Origin: Saprospiraceae bacterium
Lineage (GTDB): Bacteria; Bacteroidota; Bacteroidia; Chitinophagales; Saprospiraceae
DNA length: 8,568 bases
Assembly: GCA_007125435.1 (NCBI GenBank)
Contig: SLDF01000173.1
Coordinates: 1 to 8,568, forward strand
Direction: 5' to 3'
Shown here: positions 6,464 through 8,568 of the stretch, one piece after another
How positions within the stretch are numbered: the first letter of the stretch is position 1
Layout of the letters: every line of letters begins with the position of its first letter
Position numbers and translations under genes: made by a program
Notes under the pieces: model-generated
What the model was told of the DNA's origin: nothing
Database searches by the model: none
What the model saw: the letters and a program-made list of their open reading frames with translations, nothing else

Positions 6464-7094
6464 TGTGAGAAAGACATACATGTGACTGTGAACATTTAGT
6501 TGCTATGACCTTGGTTTTTTATACAATCTTTTAGCCTTTTCTTTATTACTGCAGGTCAAAAAAGAAAAAAAACCGCCGCTGTGATTCTGAAGCTAAAATA
6601 CAAGAGCTCCCCGCTCGCTGCTAAAACTCGCCCTGGTCCTTTTGATATCTATTTTACATTTCTGATTGTGGATTGCTATGACGATTGTTTAATCATGGTG
6701 ACTGCTCAAACAGTTAGTCTCTCTTCAACCCGCTTTCCGTAATAGATTTTCACATGCATAATACGGGTTAAAACCATAGGATCTTCAAAGGATCCGCGAG
6801 AGATAGAAAAGCTATATAAAAAAGGGTTGTATGCAATGCCCAGATTGTATGGTCCTACACTTTATGACCATTTTGACAAACCCAAAGATGAGGAATTGAA
6901 CAACACCAATGAAGAAATCGACAAAAATGATAAATTGAAATAAACTTTTGATCATAAAAGGTGCACAAACGTACCATGAATCGCAAAGAACTTTGAACCG
7001 TCGTGCTTTAATGCCTCTCTCCCATCTCAACATGAATGGAAAAATGATTATGTGACTTTTATGTCCATATATGGTGGTAAATAATTATTTTGTG
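6464..7094. other. Gene-poor, apparently decayed tract
   Basis: No intact gene is supported in these roughly 630 bases. Composition is uneven. A purine-rich run is followed by a GC-rich patch (6571-6635), containing CCGCTCGCTGCTAAAACTCG, that resembles neither repeat A nor B. Next come a possible transposase remnant (6746-6943) and a second short open stretch in another plus frame (6939-7055) that I do not recognise. A minus-strand frame of 73 codons (7033-6812) overlaps these and looks like an antisense shadow. The mix of short, disconnected coding-like pieces suggests the graveyard of one or more mobile elements. Confidence 0.45.
6746..6943 (+). pseudogene. Possible remnant of an IS1634-like transposase N-terminus
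   Basis: An open plus-strand frame of 65 codons between a TAG at 6743-6745 and a TAA at 6941-6943, with no ATG until codon 31. From 6764 it reads RVKTIGSSKDPREIEKLY and continues with KKGLYAMPRLYGPTLYD, then an acidic, Asn- and Lys-rich end. The first block resembles the segment near the N-terminus of IS1634-type (IS4-superfamily) DDE transposases, where a basic strand ends in a TIG-S-S motif followed by an EIE-LY helix. The catalytic domain and the true start are absent. I recognise the pattern from memory only, so the assignment is tentative. An unrelated small protein starting at the ATG at 6836 is a weaker alternative. Confidence 0.35.
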
Positions 7095-7102
7095 TACTTT
7101 TG
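7095..7102 (+). promoter_or_regulatory. Probable -7 promoter element for the TPR protein gene
   Basis: TACTTTTG fits TAnnTTTG exactly and lies 27 bases before the ATG at 7130. The -33 region is not a clear match. The leader would be about 15-20 bases long. Confidence 0.5.
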
Positions 7103-7129
7103 TGCGAATTTTTAAAGCGCTAAAAGAAA

Positions 7130-7828
7130 ATGGCAAAGAGAAGAAAGAAAACAAATAAGCAGGCTGAAGAGACTTTAGTGGATATCACTGAAGTAAAAGA
7201 AAAAGCAGAAGGATTTGTAGAACAAAATAGAAACATCATTATAGGAGCTGCTGCTGCTATTGTTTTGATTGTCGGTGGTTTCTTTTTCTACAATAACTTG
7301 TACAAAATCCCTCGTAATAATGAGGCAATGGAAAAAATGTTCCAGGCAGAGTTCATGTTCCAAAAAGACTCTTTCCAGCTAGCTCTCAACAATCCAGGAA
7401 ATGAAGGTCTTGGCTTTTTACAAATCATTGATCAATACGGCTCTACGAAGGCAGGCAATTTGGCTAAATACTACGCAGGGGTTTGTTATTTAAATATGAG
7501 CGACTACGACAACGCCATTAAATATCTAAAAACTTATAAGCCTAAAGGCCACCTTAAGCCAATAGTAACCAACGGTGCTATAGGTGACGCATATGCACAG
7601 AAAGAAGACTTTGCTAAAGCATTATCTTATTACGAAAGAGCAGTGAAAGCAGGTGATGATAGCTTCCTGACACCGCACTATCTTAAAAAACTTGCCATAC
7701 TTAATGAGCAACAAGGTGATTTGAAGGCGGCCCTAAAAGCCTTTCAAACGATCAAAGACAACTACCCTAAATCCAGCGATGGACAAACCGTAGAAAGGTA
7801 TATTGCAAGAGTGGAAGCTAAGATGTAA
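7130..7828 (+). CDS. Membrane-anchored tetratricopeptide repeat protein
   Basis: A 232-residue protein with a basic N-terminus (MAKRRKKTNK), a single hydrophobic segment at about 36-56, and TPR-like helical pairs at about 110-140, 147-175 and 183-214. Key positions include YYAGVCYLNMSDYDNAIKYL, the AYAQKEDFAKALSYYERA block and LNEQQGDLKAALKAFQ. This topology (short basic cytoplasmic tail, one membrane anchor, exported TPR domain) resembles YfgM-type proteins, which are linked to envelope protein folding. That likeness is architectural only. In many Bacteroidota a TPR gene of this kind sits beside ribH and near recF, as here, though the spacing to recF is wide in this window. The start at 7130 is set by the basic N-terminus and by the promoter 27 bases upstream. 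The partner or substrate is unknown. Confidence 0.85.
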   Translation: MAKRRKKTNKQAEETLVDITEVKEKAEGFVEQNRNIIIGAAAAIVLIVGGFFFYNNLYKIPRNNEAMEKMFQAEFMFQKDSFQLALNNPGNEGLGFLQIIDQYGSTKAGNLAKYYAGVCYLNMSDYDNAIKYLKTYKPKGHLKPIVTNGAIGDAYAQKEDFAKALSYYERAVKAGDDSFLTPHYLKKLAILNEQQGDLKAALKAFQTIKDNYPKSSDGQTVERYIARVEAKM

Positions 7829-7853
7829 GCGGTGCTTCAATGAACAAAATATA

Positions 7854-7887
7854 AAAAAAAGCTCTTTGACAACAAAGAGCTTTTTTT
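7854..7887 (+). terminator. Rho-independent terminator between the TPR gene and ribH
   Basis: GCTCTTTG (7861-7868) pairs with CAAAGAGC (7873-7880) around the loop ACAA. A seven-base A run before and T run after extend the stem to 15 pairs and provide a U-tract for the plus strand. It ends 29 bases before the ribH start, so ribH probably has its own promoter or depends on read-through. Confidence 0.9.
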
Positions 7888-7916
7888 ATTTATCCAATAA
7901 TTAACGCATATAAAAT

Positions 7917-8435
7917 ATGGCATCAGAACACAAAAACCTATCTGAGTATCAGCCCGACCAAATACCTGACGGTAAATTATTTAAGGTTGGTATCGTCGTA
8001 GCTAAATGGAACTCACAAATCACTGACCAGCTATTACAAGGCTGCAAAGCTACATTGACTGAACATGGCGTGCCACAAGAACAAATCTTTGTGGAGTACG
8101 TACCAGGCTCTTACGAACTGCCACTTGGCGCAAGCCTCGTCGATCAAAAGCACAACCCTGATGCCGTCATCTGTCTTGGCTGTGTGATAAAAGGTTCGAC
8201 TTCCCACAATGAATACATCAATCAATCTGTAGCCTCTAGCCTTATGCAGCTAGGACTGGTCAGACGAAAACCATTCATCTTTGGTGTATTGACGCCCAAT
8301 AACCAGGAACAAGCAGAGGAAAGAGCAGGTGGAGCCCACGGCAACAAAGGCGTAGAAGCAGCCGTAACAGCTCTGGAAATGATCGGCCTCTCGAAAAAAC
8401 TCAAAGAAAGTGAGAAAACCATTGGCTTCAAATAA
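7917..8435 (+). CDS. ribH: 6,7-dimethyl-8-ribityllumazine synthase
   Basis: A 172-residue enzyme that condenses 5-amino-6-ribitylaminouracil with 3,4-dihydroxy-2-butanone 4-phosphate to form the riboflavin precursor lumazine. Members assemble into pentamers or 60-subunit shells. The family motifs are present in order: AKWN (29-32, with Trp at the aromatic substrate-stacking position), VPGSYELP (62-69), CLGCVIKG (86-93) leading to STSHNEY with the proposed general-base His97, FGVLTPNN (122-129), ERAGG (135-139) with the phosphate-binding Arg136, and HGNKGVEAA (141-149). The segment before His97 reads GSTS where many homologues have GETP, a tolerated variation. An N-terminal extension of about 20 residues precedes the core, common in the phylum. 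The gene follows a terminator and is 11 bases upstream of the hydrolase gene, so those two are likely cotranscribed. Confidence 0.95.
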   Translation: MASEHKNLSEYQPDQIPDGKLFKVGIVVAKWNSQITDQLLQGCKATLTEHGVPQEQIFVEYVPGSYELPLGASLVDQKHNPDAVICLGCVIKGSTSHNEYINQSVASSLMQLGLVRRKPFIFGVLTPNNQEQAEERAGGAHGNKGVEAAVTALEMIGLSKKLKESEKTIGFK

Positions 8436-8446
8436 AAAATAATACC

Positions 8447-8568
8447 ATGATAGACAGCACTAAATTAACCATAGCTCAAGCGGGAACATTAAAACTAGAT
8501 GGGGGTGCTATGTTTGGTGTAGTACCAAAGTCTCTATGGAGTAGAAAAAAAGATGCAGATGAAAAAAA
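8447..8568 (+). CDS. MBL-fold metallo-hydrolase, N-terminal fragment (cut by the window end)
   Basis: Forty codons are visible from an ATG 11 bases after the ribH stop, then the window ends. The translation begins MIDSTKLTIAQAGTLKLDGG and continues with AMFGVVPKSLWSRKKDADE. The pattern LDGGAMFGVVPKSLW is characteristic of the N-terminus of a group of Bacteroidota metallo-beta-lactamase-fold hydrolases. The metal-binding HxHxDH motif would lie beyond the window and cannot be checked. The tight spacing suggests an operon with ribH. The substrate is unknown. Confidence 0.75.
   Translation, partial: MIDSTKLTIAQAGTLKLDGGAMFGVVPKSLWSRKKDADEK

Noticed and set aside
6812..7033. A 73-codon minus-strand open frame in the gene-poor tract
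   Set aside because: It is antisense to the more protein-like plus-strand fragments. Its hydrophobic run arises from the complement of Lys/Asn/Glu-rich codons, and it has no promoter-like element.
1..8568. A defence island, CRISPR array, prophage, tRNA or rRNA genes
   Set aside because: No short regular spaced repeats, no phage or defence protein signatures, and no cloverleaf or rRNA-like sequence were seen on either strand.

Overview
The window looks like chromosomal DNA of a member of the Bacteroidota, most likely a Cytophagales-type marine or soil bacterium. The base composition is AT-rich. Three genes have upstream matches to the Bacteroidota -7 promoter consensus TAnnTTTG, and no gene shows a Shine-Dalgarno sequence. 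The gene families (DUF6089-type outer-membrane protein, Asp-His-insert S8 peptidase, recF next to a short DciA-like DUF721 protein, membrane-anchored TPR protein before ribH) also recur in that phylum. The genus assignment is inference.

Layout from left to right. Positions 1-367 hold no gene but contain the first copies of two dispersed repeats, A (1-90) and B (191-315). A DUF6089-type beta-barrel protein gene on the minus strand (368-1243, TTG start) diverges from a secreted subtilisin-like peptidase gene (1708-3369, plus). Between them lie 464 bases with a promoter and a long hairpin. The peptidase gene converges, across a 15-bp-stem bidirectional terminator, on a minus-strand pair of replication and repair genes, recF and a DUF721/DciA-like gene. 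Upstream of recF is the second B repeat (4852-4990), then a promoter and pdhA (5218-6243, pyruvate dehydrogenase E1 alpha) with its own terminator. A gene-poor 886-base stretch follows. It carries the second A repeat (6374-6463), a short decayed reading frame resembling the N-terminus of an IS1634-like transposase, and other unassigned fragments. The right end holds a TPR protein gene, a terminator, ribH (lumazine synthase), and the start of a metallo-beta-lactamase-fold hydrolase gene that runs off the window.

The core genes are ordinary housekeeping functions: DNA repair and replication, pyruvate oxidation, riboflavin synthesis, protein turnover and envelope. I see no defence system, CRISPR array, RNA gene or new multi-gene system. 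The main structural oddity is that both repeat families occur as inverted pairs, nested one inside the other (A-B ... B'-A'), around the 4.5-6.3 kb block carrying the envelope protein, peptidase, DUF721, recF and, for the outer pair, pdhA genes. This could be coincidence among dispersed repeats, or the trace or substrate of a chromosomal inversion.
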